Source: Mycobacterium sp. ITM-2016-00316 | GTDB taxonomy: Bacteria > Actinomycetota > Actinomycetes > Mycobacteriales > Mycobacteriaceae | Direction of reading: 5' to 3' | Length of the DNA stretch: 64,000 nucleotides | NCBI RefSeq assembly: GCF_002968335.2 | Contig: NZ_CP134398.1 | Location: 5,084,001 to 5,148,000 of the forward strand | Shown: piece after piece, positions 45,758 to 54,376 of the stretch | How the letters are laid out: each line of letters starts with the position of its first letter | How positions within the stretch are numbered: the first letter of the stretch is position 1 | Program-made: the position numbers and the translations under genes | The notes under the pieces: generated by a model | The model's database searches: none | What the model saw: the letters and a program-made list of their open reading frames with translations, nothing else | Told to the model about the DNA's origin: nothing

Positions 45758-46717
45758 ATGAAGATCCGTATCGCCGCGGCGGCGGCCGCAGCCGCCGCCC
45801 TCACCCTGTCCGGCTGTTCCGGCAGTGATTCCGGCTCCGAGTCCGCCAACGCCCAGGGCTTCCCGGACACCATCACCCTGGCCGCCATCCCGGCCGAGAA
45901 CTCCTCGGACCTCAAGGCCAGCTACGAACCCCTGATCAAGCTGCTGGAGAAGGAGACCGGCTCCACAATCGAGTTCGTCCAGGCCTCCGACTACGCCGGT
46001 GTCGTCGAGGGCATGATCGCCGACAACGTCGACCTCGCCTTCTTCGGCCCGTTCGCCTATGTGGTGGCCAAGGTCAACGGCGCCAAGATCACCCCGCTCG
46101 GCGCGGTGATCGGCGAGGAGGGCGAGCAGCCCGGCTACCAGTCCTACGGACTGACCCGCTCCAATGTCGCGGATATCAACGGCCTCAAGGACTTTGCCGG
46201 CAAGAAGGTCTGTTTCGTCGATCCCAGCTCGACGTCGGGCTACCTGTACCCGACGGCAGGGCTCATCGAGGAAGGCGTCATCACCTCCGGGTCGGAGGCC
46301 GACGTGTCGGCCGCCATGTCACCGGTCTTCGCCGGCGGCCATGACGCCTCGGCGCTGTCCATCGCCAACGGTGACTGCGATGCCGGTTTCGCGTTCGACA
46401 CGATGGTCGACCAGACCATGATCGAGAAGGGCGACCTGCAGCCCGGTCAGCTGAAGACGGTGTGGAAGTCGGAGATGATCGCGGGCTCGGTGTTCGCGGC
46501 CAACGACTCGCTGGGCCCCGAGGCGATCGACAAGCTCACCGCCCTGTTCACCGAGAAGGTGAACGTGGAAAGCCTTGAGGCCGAGGGCTTCTGCAAGGGC
46601 GACGAATGCCGCATCACCGACGAGCGCGCCTGGGGTGTCGTCCCGGCCTCCGACTCCGACTACGACGGTGTGCGCCACGTCTGTGACGTCACCGGCTCCG
46701 AGAAGTGCAAGGGCTGA
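45758..46717 (+). CDS. phnD: Phosphonate ABC transporter substrate-binding lipoprotein PhnD
   Basis: A 319-residue lipoprotein. The signal peptide ends in the lipobox TLSGC (Cys at residue 20) followed by a Gly/Ser linker. The mature part has the PhnD signature: AENSSDLKASYEPLIKLLEK, the ASDYAGVVEGMIADNVDLAFFGPFAYV region that lines the phosphonate pocket, and CFVDPSSTSGYLYP. It captures the phosphonate outside the membrane for PhnC/PhnE. It starts 15 bp after the hydrolase. Confidence 0.95.
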   Translation: MKIRIAAAAAAAAALTLSGCSGSDSGSESANAQGFPDTITLAAIPAENSSDLKASYEPLIKLLEKETGSTIEFVQASDYAGVVEGMIADNVDLAFFGPFAYVVAKVNGAKITPLGAVIGEEGEQPGYQSYGLTRSNVADINGLKDFAGKKVCFVDPSSTSGYLYPTAGLIEEGVITSGSEADVSAAMSPVFAGGHDASALSIANGDCDAGFAFDTMVDQTMIEKGDLQPGQLKTVWKSEMIAGSVFAANDSLGPEAIDKLTALFTEKVNVESLEAEGFCKGDECRITDERAWGVVPASDSDYDGVRHVCDVTGSEKCKG

Positions 46718-46718
46718 C

Positions 46719-47537
46719 ATGACGCTCCCGGCCGGCCCCGGCCATCCCGTCGCGGGCGACGATCTGGTCGTCGTCGCCCGCGGCGTCACCAAGCGATTCG
46801 GCGACACCCTGGCGCTGAACAACGTCTCCATCGATGTCCGGCGCAGCGAACTGCTGGTGCTGCTCGGGCTCTCCGGTTCCGGGAAATCGACACTGCTGCG
46901 GTGCTTCAACGGACTACACCCGGTCACGTCCGGCCAGATCGAGGTCGGCGGCACCCGGGTCGACCAGGCCTCGGCGGCTCAACTTCGGGCATTGCGTACC
47001 CGGGTGGGTTTCGTGTTCCAGCATTTCAATCTGGTCGGCCGGCTCAGCTGCCTGGAGAACGTGCTCATCGGCGGTCTGGGTCAGCTCCGGTTCCCCCGCT
47101 ACGGCGCCCTGACCTACCCGAAGCACATGCGGGCGGCCGCCATGTCCCACCTCGACCGGGTCGGCCTGGCCGACTTCGCCGAGCGCCGCGCCGACACGCT
47201 GTCCGGCGGCCAGCAGCAACGGATCGCCATCGCACGCACGCTCATGCAGCGTCCCGCGCTGTTGCTGGCCGATGAGCCGGTCGCCTCACTCGACCCCGAG
47301 AATGCCGGTGTCGTCATGGATCTGCTGTTCCAGATCTGTGTCGAGGAGAAACTCACCGTGGTCTGCACCCTGCATCAGGTCGACCTCGCACTGGGCTGGG
47401 CACACCGGCTGGTGGGTCTGCGCAACGGCGAGAAGGTGCTCGACCGGCCCGCCGTCGGCATGACCCGCGACGAGGTGATGGCGATCTACCAGCGCGTCGA
47501 CCCGGCCGTCGACCCGGCCGTGAAACAGCGGACGTGA
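46719..47537 (+). CDS. phnC: Phosphonate ABC transporter ATP-binding protein PhnC
   Basis: A 272-residue ATPase. Walker A GLSGSGKSTL, Q-loop FVFQHFNLVGRLSCLENVLIG, signature LSGGQQQRIAIA, Walker B LLLADEPVASLDP and H-loop TLHQVDLA are present; the long LGQLRFPRYGALTYPK insertion is typical of PhnC. ATG 46719 begins one base after the phnD stop. Its stop overlaps the phnE start (GTGA). Confidence 0.95.
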   Translation: MTLPAGPGHPVAGDDLVVVARGVTKRFGDTLALNNVSIDVRRSELLVLLGLSGSGKSTLLRCFNGLHPVTSGQIEVGGTRVDQASAAQLRALRTRVGFVFQHFNLVGRLSCLENVLIGGLGQLRFPRYGALTYPKHMRAAAMSHLDRVGLADFAERRADTLSGGQQQRIAIARTLMQRPALLLADEPVASLDPENAGVVMDLLFQICVEEKLTVVCTLHQVDLALGWAHRLVGLRNGEKVLDRPAVGMTRDEVMAIYQRVDPAVDPAVKQRT

Positions 47538-49120
47538 CCGTACCCGTCGCGGACCGCCCCACCGCCGCCGGTCGCGACCGGCGGCCGCGTCCGGACCTGC
47601 TGCACCTGGTCGCGGTGGCGGCGCTGATCGCCACCCTGCTGTCGGCGTGGTCGATCGACTTCTTCCCGTCCGAACTCATCGACGGATTCGACGACATCGT
47701 GCGACTGCTGGAGCGCATGCTGCCGCCGCGCCTCGACGACCCCGGCCGCATCGGCGTGCTGGCCGTCGAAACCCTGTTGATGGCGGTGCTGGGCACCGTC
47801 CTCGCCGCGATCGTCTCGGTTCCGTTGGCGTTCATGGCCGCCCGCAACACCACGCCGCACCCGGCCGTCTACGCCGCGGCCAGGGCGATCATCACGTTCT
47901 GCCGGGCCATGCCGGATCTGCTCTTCGCGGTGCTGTTCGTGCGCGCGCTCGGCATCGGAGTTCTCCCGGGCATCCTCGCCTTGGCGCTGCACTCCATCGG
48001 CATGCTGGCCAAGCTGTTCGCCGATGCCATCGAACAGACCGATCCCGGCCCCCGCGAGGCGGTCCGCAGCACCGGCGTCGGCTACTTCCGCGAGATGCTC
48101 AATGCCGTCATCCCCCAGGTCATCCCGTCCTGGATCGGCACGTTCGTCTACCGCATCGACATCAATCTGCGGATGTCGGTGGTGCTCGGTTTCGTCGGCG
48201 CCGGCGGTATCGGCTTCGCGTTGCAGGACGCCCTGCGCGGTCTGATCTATCCGCGGGCGCTCGGCATCGTCTGCGTCATCCTGGTGATCATCGTCGCGAT
48301 GGAACTGCTGTCTATCGTGATCCGGCGAATGTTGTTGGCGCCGGCACAGTCCGACCCACGGCGTGTCCGGGCCATGCGATTCGCGTTCTCCGGCCTGCTC
48401 GTCGGCACGGTCATCGCGTCCTTCGTGGTGCTGCGGATCAATCCGCTGTCGTTGTTCACCTGGATCATTCCGTCGGCCGAGGTGTTCACCCGGATGATCC
48501 CGCCCAACTTCAGCGCGCTGGGTTGGGACCTGTTCGACGCTGCCGCGCAGACCGTCGCGATCGGCGTGGTGTCCACCGCGATCGGCGTGGTGCTGTCCAT
48601 ACCGGTGGGAATCCTGGCCGCCCGCAACGTCTCTCCCAGCTCCACCGTGTACTGGCTGGCCCGCGGCTGGATCCTGGCGGTGCGCGCGGTACCCGAACTG
48701 ATCCTGGCCGTGGTGTTCGTCGCCGCGCTGGGCCTGGGGCCCATCGCGGGTACCTGTGCCCTGGCCATCGGATCGGTGGGATTCCTGGCCAAACTCGTCG
48801 CCGACGCGGTCGAGGAGATCGATCCCGGACCGATGGAGGCTGTCCGCTCGGTGGGCGGCGGATGGTGGAAGACGTTGTTCTCCGCGGTGGTTCCGCAGTC
48901 GATGCCCGCGCTCGTCGGCTCGAGTCTCTACCTGTTCGACGTCAACATCCGCACCTCCACGGTGCTGGGCATCGTGGGCGCCGGTGGGGTGGGCTTCCTG
49001 CTCTTCGAGTCGATCCGGACGCTGAACTTCGATGTGGCCGGCGCGATCGTGATCATCATCTTCGTCATTGTGTACTCGATCGAAAGGCTGTCCGGATGGA
49101 TACGTTCGCGCCTGGTGTGA
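47534..49120 (+). CDS. phnE: Phosphonate ABC transporter permease PhnE, tandem fusion
   Basis: A 528-residue membrane protein with two complete PhnE domains fused head to tail. Domain 1 is about residues 1-260 (EAA-like loop AVRSTGVGYFREMLNAVIPQ), domain 2 about 270-528 (AVRSVGGGWWKTLFSAVVPQ). Each has the conserved AxRAIITFCRAMPDLLFA or RGWILAVRAVPELILA helix and the GxVGAGGxGF motif. Usual PhnE is one domain that dimerises; the fusion would supply the whole transmembrane pore. GTG start overlaps phnC; the stop overlaps the dehydrogenase start. Confidence 0.95.
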   Translation: MTVPVADRPTAAGRDRRPRPDLLHLVAVAALIATLLSAWSIDFFPSELIDGFDDIVRLLERMLPPRLDDPGRIGVLAVETLLMAVLGTVLAAIVSVPLAFMAARNTTPHPAVYAAARAIITFCRAMPDLLFAVLFVRALGIGVLPGILALALHSIGMLAKLFADAIEQTDPGPREAVRSTGVGYFREMLNAVIPQVIPSWIGTFVYRIDINLRMSVVLGFVGAGGIGFALQDALRGLIYPRALGIVCVILVIIVAMELLSIVIRRMLLAPAQSDPRRVRAMRFAFSGLLVGTVIASFVVLRINPLSLFTWIIPSAEVFTRMIPPNFSALGWDLFDAAAQTVAIGVVSTAIGVVLSIPVGILAARNVSPSSTVYWLARGWILAVRAVPELILAVVFVAALGLGPIAGTCALAIGSVGFLAKLVADAVEEIDPGPMEAVRSVGGGWWKTLFSAVVPQSMPALVGSSLYLFDVNIRTSTVLGIVGAGGVGFLLFESIRTLNFDVAGAIVIIIFVIVYSIERLSGWIRSRLV

Positions 49121-50113
49121 CCACCGCCGCGGTGTGGACGGGCGGATCCGCCATCTCGCTCGAAGAAGGTCGACATCCCGCCGTTACGGGACGGCGAGAC
49201 CCTGGTCCGGGTACGGCTGGCCACCATCTGCGGCAGCGACCTGCACACCGTGACCGGGCGGCGGCCCGCGCCGTGCCCGTCGGTGCTCGGGCACGAGGCC
49301 GTCGGTGACGTCATCGCGGTGGGGCCCGGCGCGAGCGCGGAACGCGGACAACGCATCGTCTGGTCGGTGACGGTGAGCTGCGGCGAATGCTGCCGGTGCC
49401 GAGCCGGTCGCACGGCCAAGTGCACGGCGGTGCGCAAGACCGGTCACGAACCCTTTCACGGGGACTGGCCACTGTCGGGCTCCTACGCCGAGCACATCGT
49501 GCTGCCCCGCGGGACCACCGTGGCCGTGGTGCCGGCCCGGATGCCCGACGCCGTCGCCGCGCCGGCGGCCTGCGCGACGGCCACGGTGATGGCGACGCTG
49601 GAAGCCGCCGGGCCGTTGTCGGGCAAGCGGGTACTGATCGGCGGTGCCGGAATGCTCGGCCTCACGGCCGTCGCGGCATGCCTGGACGCCGGCGCGCAGG
49701 TACAGGTGATCGACAATCATCCCGACCGGCTCGCACTGGCCACCGGATTCGGGGCGCTGCCCAGCGACGGCGCACCCGTCGACGTGGCCATCGATTACAC
49801 CGGCTCCACCGATGCGGTGGGTGGTGCGCTGGCCCGACTCGATATCGGGGGCGTGCTGGTGCTGGCCGGGTCGGTGCTGCCCGGACCCGCGCTGCCCGTG
49901 GATCCTGAGACACTCGTCCGGCGCTGGCTGACGATCACCGGGGTGCACAACTACGAGCCCCGGCATCTCCGTGCGGCGGTGCGATTCCTGGACCGCACCC
50001 TCGACCGGCATCCGTGGCACCGGCTGGTCTCCGCCCCGGTGCCGCTGGCCGACCTGTCGGCCGCGCTGCGCCCACCGCCGACACGGACGCTGCGCACCGC
50101 GGTAGCGCCCTGA
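49117..50113 (+). pseudogene. Phosphonate-associated zinc alcohol dehydrogenase, broken by a one-base frameshift
   Basis: The GTG at 49117 overlaps the phnE stop (GTGA) and gives VTTAAVWTGGSAISLEE. The expected continuation VDIPPLRDGETLVRVRLA lies in the next frame, from 49169 on. Removing one G of the GG at 49168-49169 restores a single frame of 331 aa. Downstream motifs are intact: TICGSDLHTVTG (zinc Cys), GHEAVGDV, the four-Cys lobe CGECCRCRAG...C, and the Rossmann GGAGMLGLTAVAACL. This is the zinc dehydrogenase subfamily linked to phosphonate catabolism. Without frame correction only an N-terminally truncated product from GTG 49250, lacking the first zinc Cys, is possible. Could be a sequencing error. 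Confidence 0.8.
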
Positions 50114-50156
50114 GAGCTGTGTAGCTTCGGGGCAGACGCCCAGCAGGAGGTTCACC

Positions 50157-50522
50157 ATGTCCGACGCCGGATTCTGGATCGCGTGGGGTCTGCCGACCCA
50201 GGGTCGCGAACCGCAGGCCCTCGACACGCTGAAGAAATCGCGGGCCTTCCTGGCCGAACTCGCCGAGACCGGCCGCATCGAACGGTACGACGCGGTGATC
50301 CTGCGGCCGCAGACCAGCGAACTCGGTGGCTTCTTCCTGGTACAGGGCAGCACCCAGCAGATCGACCAGCTGCGGCGCGACGCCGACTTCGAACGCTGGG
50401 TCAACCGGGTGCAGATCGTCGCCGACCGGGTGGGCATCGTCGACGCCTGGGTCAACGACGGCCTCGACGAGGCCACCGACCTGTACACCGACGCCCTGCG
50501 CGAGGCCGGTCTGATTCACTGA
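50157..50522 (+). CDS. Small conserved protein, YCII-like alpha/beta fold
   Basis: A 121-residue protein. The pattern FWIAWGLPTQG, LKKSRAFLAELAETGRIERYDAVILRP, GGFFLVQGSTQQIDQL, WVNRVQIVADRVGIVDAWV looks like a dimeric alpha/beta barrel (YCII or related), but no catalytic residues are recognised. A strong AGGAGG (50145-50150) precedes the ATG by 6 nt. It follows the broken dehydrogenase by 43 bp and may be outside the phosphonate operon. Function unknown. Confidence 0.75.
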   Translation: MSDAGFWIAWGLPTQGREPQALDTLKKSRAFLAELAETGRIERYDAVILRPQTSELGGFFLVQGSTQQIDQLRRDADFERWVNRVQIVADRVGIVDAWVNDGLDEATDLYTDALREAGLIH

Positions 50523-50644
50523 AGGACCAGATCACGTGCAACGCCTGTGACCCGTGGGGTATTTGCCTCTTCCACTATCGGCCGCGCTGAGGTTTGATGG
50601 ACAGTACTTGTTGGGCCGGGGGCGGACAGCACGGAGGCACCCTC

Positions 50645-52624
50645 ATGGGCTCAGCGGCATACATCGGCCGGGTCGGGGGCCTGGCCGTCGCACTCGGCGT
50701 CGGCACCGCGATCGCCACCGGTCACGGAATCGCCGCGGCCGCTCCCGGCGACTCGTCGGCCGGGTCCTCAGCTAAGGACTCCACCACAAGTTCCGCCGGA
50801 GCCGAGTCCACCTCCGGTTCCGGCGACACGACCGAATCCGGCGGCACCCAGACGGATACGAAGCCGGACGGCGCATCGCAGACCGACACCAGCACCGATC
50901 CGGGGAAGCCGGACAAGCCGAGCACCGTGAAGCCGCGGCCCAGCCTGCGCACGGCCGACAAGAAGCCGTTCTCGCCGAGGCGTGCCGGCCGGCCGGCGGC
51001 GTCCACCGCGGTCCCCGAAACGACGGCAACCGCAGCGCCGTCCACCGCAGCGGTGTCGACGACAGCACCCCTGGCTGCCGAACCCGTCCGGGCCGAAGAC
51101 CCCGCCGACACTCTCCAGAGCGCGGACAAGGTGGCCGTCTTCGCCTCGGCTTCGGCCCTGGCATCGACGACCGCAACACAGGTCGAGCGCAGGGTCACGC
51201 CGATCGCGGCAGCGCCGCCGCACCCGTTGACGCCGGTCGTCAAGGTGGTGGCCAAGGTGCTGGACTGGGCGGCCGGTGCGGTTCCCGGGTCGCCGGCAAG
51301 CCCCACATTGGCCTGGACACTGCTGGCCTTCGCCCGCCGCGAGGTCGACAACCTGCTGACCCGGATGAACCCGTCGAGCGCGGTATCCACCGGAGGTGTT
51401 GCCACCGACACCTTCTCGCGGGCGCTGGCCGCGGTGAACCCGCGCCCGACCTTCCCCCGTCCGGGCTACCAGTTCAGCCAGTCCACCAGTTTCGTGGACT
51501 GGGTGACCGGGAACTGGGCACCGAACGACACCTTCAACCGGTACGGCATCTGGGGCACCGATATCGGGACCATGTGGGACAACGGAATTCCCGATGACCC
51601 GGCCACCCCCATCAACGAGAACCAGGTCCTCATCGCCTTCGGTGACACCTTCGGCGGACCGAACATGACCGGTACCTGGAGGTTGAACACGCTGTTCCGC
51701 AGCCCGGACCGCGACCTGTCGAACGGAATGGCCGTCCCGGACGGTCAGTGGCTCAACGGCAACATGTTCGGCGGGTCGCCGCTGTGGGAGGAGACTTACG
51801 CCCGCCAGATCATCCTGCCGGAGCGGCTGCCGCGTGGCCTGCCGACCGGGGTGACGCTCATTCCGACCGCGGGCATCTCGGTGCCCACCCCGGGCACCCA
51901 GTTCGGGGTCACCCAGTATCTCAGTTTCATGTCGGTCAAGCAGTGGGGCGCGGCCGGTTCCTGGTCGACGAACTACTCGGCGATCGCCTATTCGGAGGAC
52001 AACGGCGAGAATTGGTACGTCGCGCCGCAGAGTGTGCGGACGAACTCGCCGGTCGGCGGTAACAAGAACTTCCAGCAGGCCGCCTTCGTGCGCCCCGGTG
52101 ACGGTTTCGTGTACTCCTACGGCACGCCCAACGGGCGGCAGGGCCAGGCCTACCTCTCCCGGGTCGCCGAGGCCGACATCCTCAACGTCACGAAGTACGA
52201 GTACTACAGCAAGGGCAGCAAGGGCGGGTTGTTCGGGTGGGGCGCCTACAAGTCGGGCTGGTATCGCAACGACCCGTCGAAGGCCTCACCGATCTTCGGC
52301 AAGGAGAGCGGCGCGTGCGGCGTCGGTAAGGCCGGCAACCAGGTCAGCGAGATGTCGGTGCAGTACAACAAGACGCTCGGCAAATACGTGGCGATGCACG
52401 GCGATCAGTTCAACAACGTCATCCTGCGCACCTCCGACACTCCCGAGGGCGCCTGGTCCGGCCCGACCGTCGTGATGGGTCAGCAGGGCGGCGGTATCTA
52501 CGCCCCGATGATGCACCCGTGGTCGCCGTCCACCCTGGGCACCGGTGACGACCTGTACTTCAACCTGTCGGTCTGGAACGACTACAACGTCTGGCTGGTC
52601 AAGACCGATCTCACCAAGCTGTAG
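50645..52624 (+). CDS. Secreted DUF4185 protein with Ser/Thr/Pro-rich linker
   Basis: A 659-residue exported protein. Residues 1-38 are the mycobacterial export module YIGRVGGLAVALGVGTAIATG. Residues about 40-200 are low-complexity, rich in Ser, Thr, Ala, Pro, Asp (likely cell-wall-spanning or glycosylated). Residues about 290-659 form a DUF4185 domain: FGDTFGGPNMTG, WLNGNMFGG, YSEDNGENW, and the C-terminal YFNLSVWNDYNVWLV, a beta-propeller-like glycosidase-type fold. ATG 50645 has GGAGG 7 nt upstream. Substrate is likely a glycan; unproven. Confidence 0.85.
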   Translation: MGSAAYIGRVGGLAVALGVGTAIATGHGIAAAAPGDSSAGSSAKDSTTSSAGAESTSGSGDTTESGGTQTDTKPDGASQTDTSTDPGKPDKPSTVKPRPSLRTADKKPFSPRRAGRPAASTAVPETTATAAPSTAAVSTTAPLAAEPVRAEDPADTLQSADKVAVFASASALASTTATQVERRVTPIAAAPPHPLTPVVKVVAKVLDWAAGAVPGSPASPTLAWTLLAFARREVDNLLTRMNPSSAVSTGGVATDTFSRALAAVNPRPTFPRPGYQFSQSTSFVDWVTGNWAPNDTFNRYGIWGTDIGTMWDNGIPDDPATPINENQVLIAFGDTFGGPNMTGTWRLNTLFRSPDRDLSNGMAVPDGQWLNGNMFGGSPLWEETYARQIILPERLPRGLPTGVTLIPTAGISVPTPGTQFGVTQYLSFMSVKQWGAAGSWSTNYSAIAYSEDNGENWYVAPQSVRTNSPVGGNKNFQQAAFVRPGDGFVYSYGTPNGRQGQAYLSRVAEADILNVTKYEYYSKGSKGGLFGWGAYKSGWYRNDPSKASPIFGKESGACGVGKAGNQVSEMSVQYNKTLGKYVAMHGDQFNNVILRTSDTPEGAWSGPTVVMGQQGGGIYAPMMHPWSPSTLGTGDDLYFNLSVWNDYNVWLVKTDLTKL

Positions 52625-52626
52625 CC

Positions 52627-53094
52627 GTGCGCGGCATCGTCATCGTCCTGCTCGGCGCAGCCTTCGCGTCGGCCTCTCCCGCACACGCCGAACCGGCTGT
52701 GCCGCAGCTGGACTCGGTGTGTGCACCGGATCTGGTCGCGGCCGCCACACTGCCACCGGGCACGTCGGCGCCGCTGGTCTGTTCGGGCGGACGCTGGCAG
52801 GCGACGGCGGCGCCCGCCGATCCCAGCGACCGCTGGGTCAGCTTCGGTCCGGCCATCGCGCTGCACGGTGAAGGTCTGCGCAACCCCAATCTGCTGCCGG
52901 GCACCTGGACCGCGACACCACTGGACCCGGACACCCGATGCGCGGCGACCCAGCAGACGGTCATCAGCGCGGGCGTCGTCGGACCTCCGGCCATCACCGA
53001 AGGCGCTCCGGGACAACAGCTTTCATTTGAGATCGCGCCCAGACTGTTCGATATCACCATGACCGGGCACTGCCTGTGGGTCCGCCACACCTAG
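52627..53094 (+). CDS. Small secreted hypothetical protein
   Basis: A 155-residue protein. Residues 1-21 form a signal peptide (IVIVLLGAAFASASPAHA) with cleavage after AHA. The mature part has four Cys (SVCAPD, LVCSGG, TRCAAT, GHCLW) that could make two disulfides. No family recognised. The GTG start is 2 bp after the DUF4185 gene, so the two are co-transcribed and both exported. Confidence 0.75.
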   Translation: MRGIVIVLLGAAFASASPAHAEPAVPQLDSVCAPDLVAAATLPPGTSAPLVCSGGRWQATAAPADPSDRWVSFGPAIALHGEGLRNPNLLPGTWTATPLDPDTRCAATQQTVISAGVVGPPAITEGAPGQQLSFEIAPRLFDITMTGHCLWVRHT

Positions 53095-53104
53095 ACTCCC
53101 AGAT

Positions 53105-54241
53105 GTGCGCGAGGTTCTGGACGACCTGATGACCACCTGGCGGGCCGGCGGCACCGCCGGCCTGGCCACCGTCGTGCGCACCATCAAGTCCGCGCCCCGG
53201 CCGGCCGGGGCCGCACTGGTGGTCGCACCCGACGGCACCGTGGCGGGATCGGTATCCGGCGGCTGCGTCGAGGGGGCGGTCTACGAAGTGGCGACCGAGG
53301 TGGTGGACACCGGGACACCGGCGTTGCAGCGCTACGGGTTCAGCGATGATGACGCCTTCGCCGTCGGACTGACCTGTGGCGGCATCCTGGACGTGTTCGT
53401 CGAACCGGTGTCGCAGCAGACCTTTCCACAGCTCGCCCAGGTTGCTGAAGCCATCGACGCGCACCGCCCGATCGCGGTCGCCACGGTCATCGCCCACCCC
53501 GATTCCACCTGGCTGGGCCGCCGGCTCATCGTCGAACCTGATGTCTGCACCGGTGCGCTCGGGTCCGCGCGTGCCGATGCCGCGGTCGCCGACGACGCCC
53601 GCGGCCTGCTGCTGGCCGGCCGCACCGCGGTGCTGTCCTACGGGCCCGACGGCGAGCGGGTGGACGAGACGGCCGAGACCGGCATGGCGGTGTTCGTCGC
53701 GAGCTACGCCCCGCGGCCGCGCATGCTGATCTTCGGCGCCATCGATTTCGCGGCCGCCCTGGCCCAGCAGGGGACCTTCCTCGGCTATCGGGTGACGGTC
53801 TGCGATGCCCGGCCGGTCTTCGCCACCGCGGCCCGCTTCCCGGCCGCCGACGACGTGGTCGTCGACTGGCCCGACCGCTACCTGCGGGGTCAGCAGGCAC
53901 TCGGCGCCGTCGACGCCCGTACCGCGATCTGCGTGCTCACCCACGACCCCAAGTTCGACGTGCCCGCCCTCGAGGTGGCACTGCGACTGCCGCAGATCGG
54001 CTATGTCGGGGCCATGGGATCGCGGCGCACCCACCTCGACCGCCTCGCCCGGCTGCGCGAGGCGGGGCTCACCGAACCCGATCTGGCGCGACTGTCCAGC
54101 CCGATCGGGTTGGACCTCGGGGCGCGTACACCTGAGGAGACGGCCGTATCGATCGTGGCCGAGATCATCGCGTGCCGGTGGGGCGGCGGTGGCCGCCCGC
54201 TGACTGCGGTGGACGGCCGAATCCACCACGAACCGGCCTGA
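53105..54241 (+). CDS. xdhC: XdhC/CoxF-family molybdenum-cofactor maturation protein
   Basis: A 378-residue protein of the XdhC family, which binds and sulfurates the Mo-cytosine dinucleotide cofactor and delivers it to hydroxylases. The N-terminal domain has VRTIKSAPRPAGAALVV, SVSGGCVEGAVYE and GLTCGGILDVFVEP (cofactor-binding Cys motifs); the C-terminal Rossmann domain has MLIFGAIDFAAALA and GYVGAMGSRRTHLDRL. GTG start. It lies 135 bp upstream of the hydroxylase genes and probably serves that enzyme. Confidence 0.92.
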   Translation: MREVLDDLMTTWRAGGTAGLATVVRTIKSAPRPAGAALVVAPDGTVAGSVSGGCVEGAVYEVATEVVDTGTPALQRYGFSDDDAFAVGLTCGGILDVFVEPVSQQTFPQLAQVAEAIDAHRPIAVATVIAHPDSTWLGRRLIVEPDVCTGALGSARADAAVADDARGLLLAGRTAVLSYGPDGERVDETAETGMAVFVASYAPRPRMLIFGAIDFAAALAQQGTFLGYRVTVCDARPVFATAARFPAADDVVVDWPDRYLRGQQALGAVDARTAICVLTHDPKFDVPALEVALRLPQIGYVGAMGSRRTHLDRLARLREAGLTEPDLARLSSPIGLDLGARTPEETAVSIVAEIIACRWGGGGRPLTAVDGRIHHEPA

Positions 54242-54376
54242 CTACCAGCGTCAACGTGCGGTAACGCCACTCTCTTCTTTTGGAATGCTCCTTCTCGGGG
54301 TAGGCTAACGCCGCTCGCAGAATGCGTGTGACTCAGCCCACTTACACGCGCAAGTAGTCGATGAACAGGAGCCCCC

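Noticed and set aside
47647..49308. A 553-codon frame overlapping phnE
   Set aside because: Most of it is a shifted shadow of phnE; only its last part (from 49117) is real, as the N-terminus of the frameshifted dehydrogenase.
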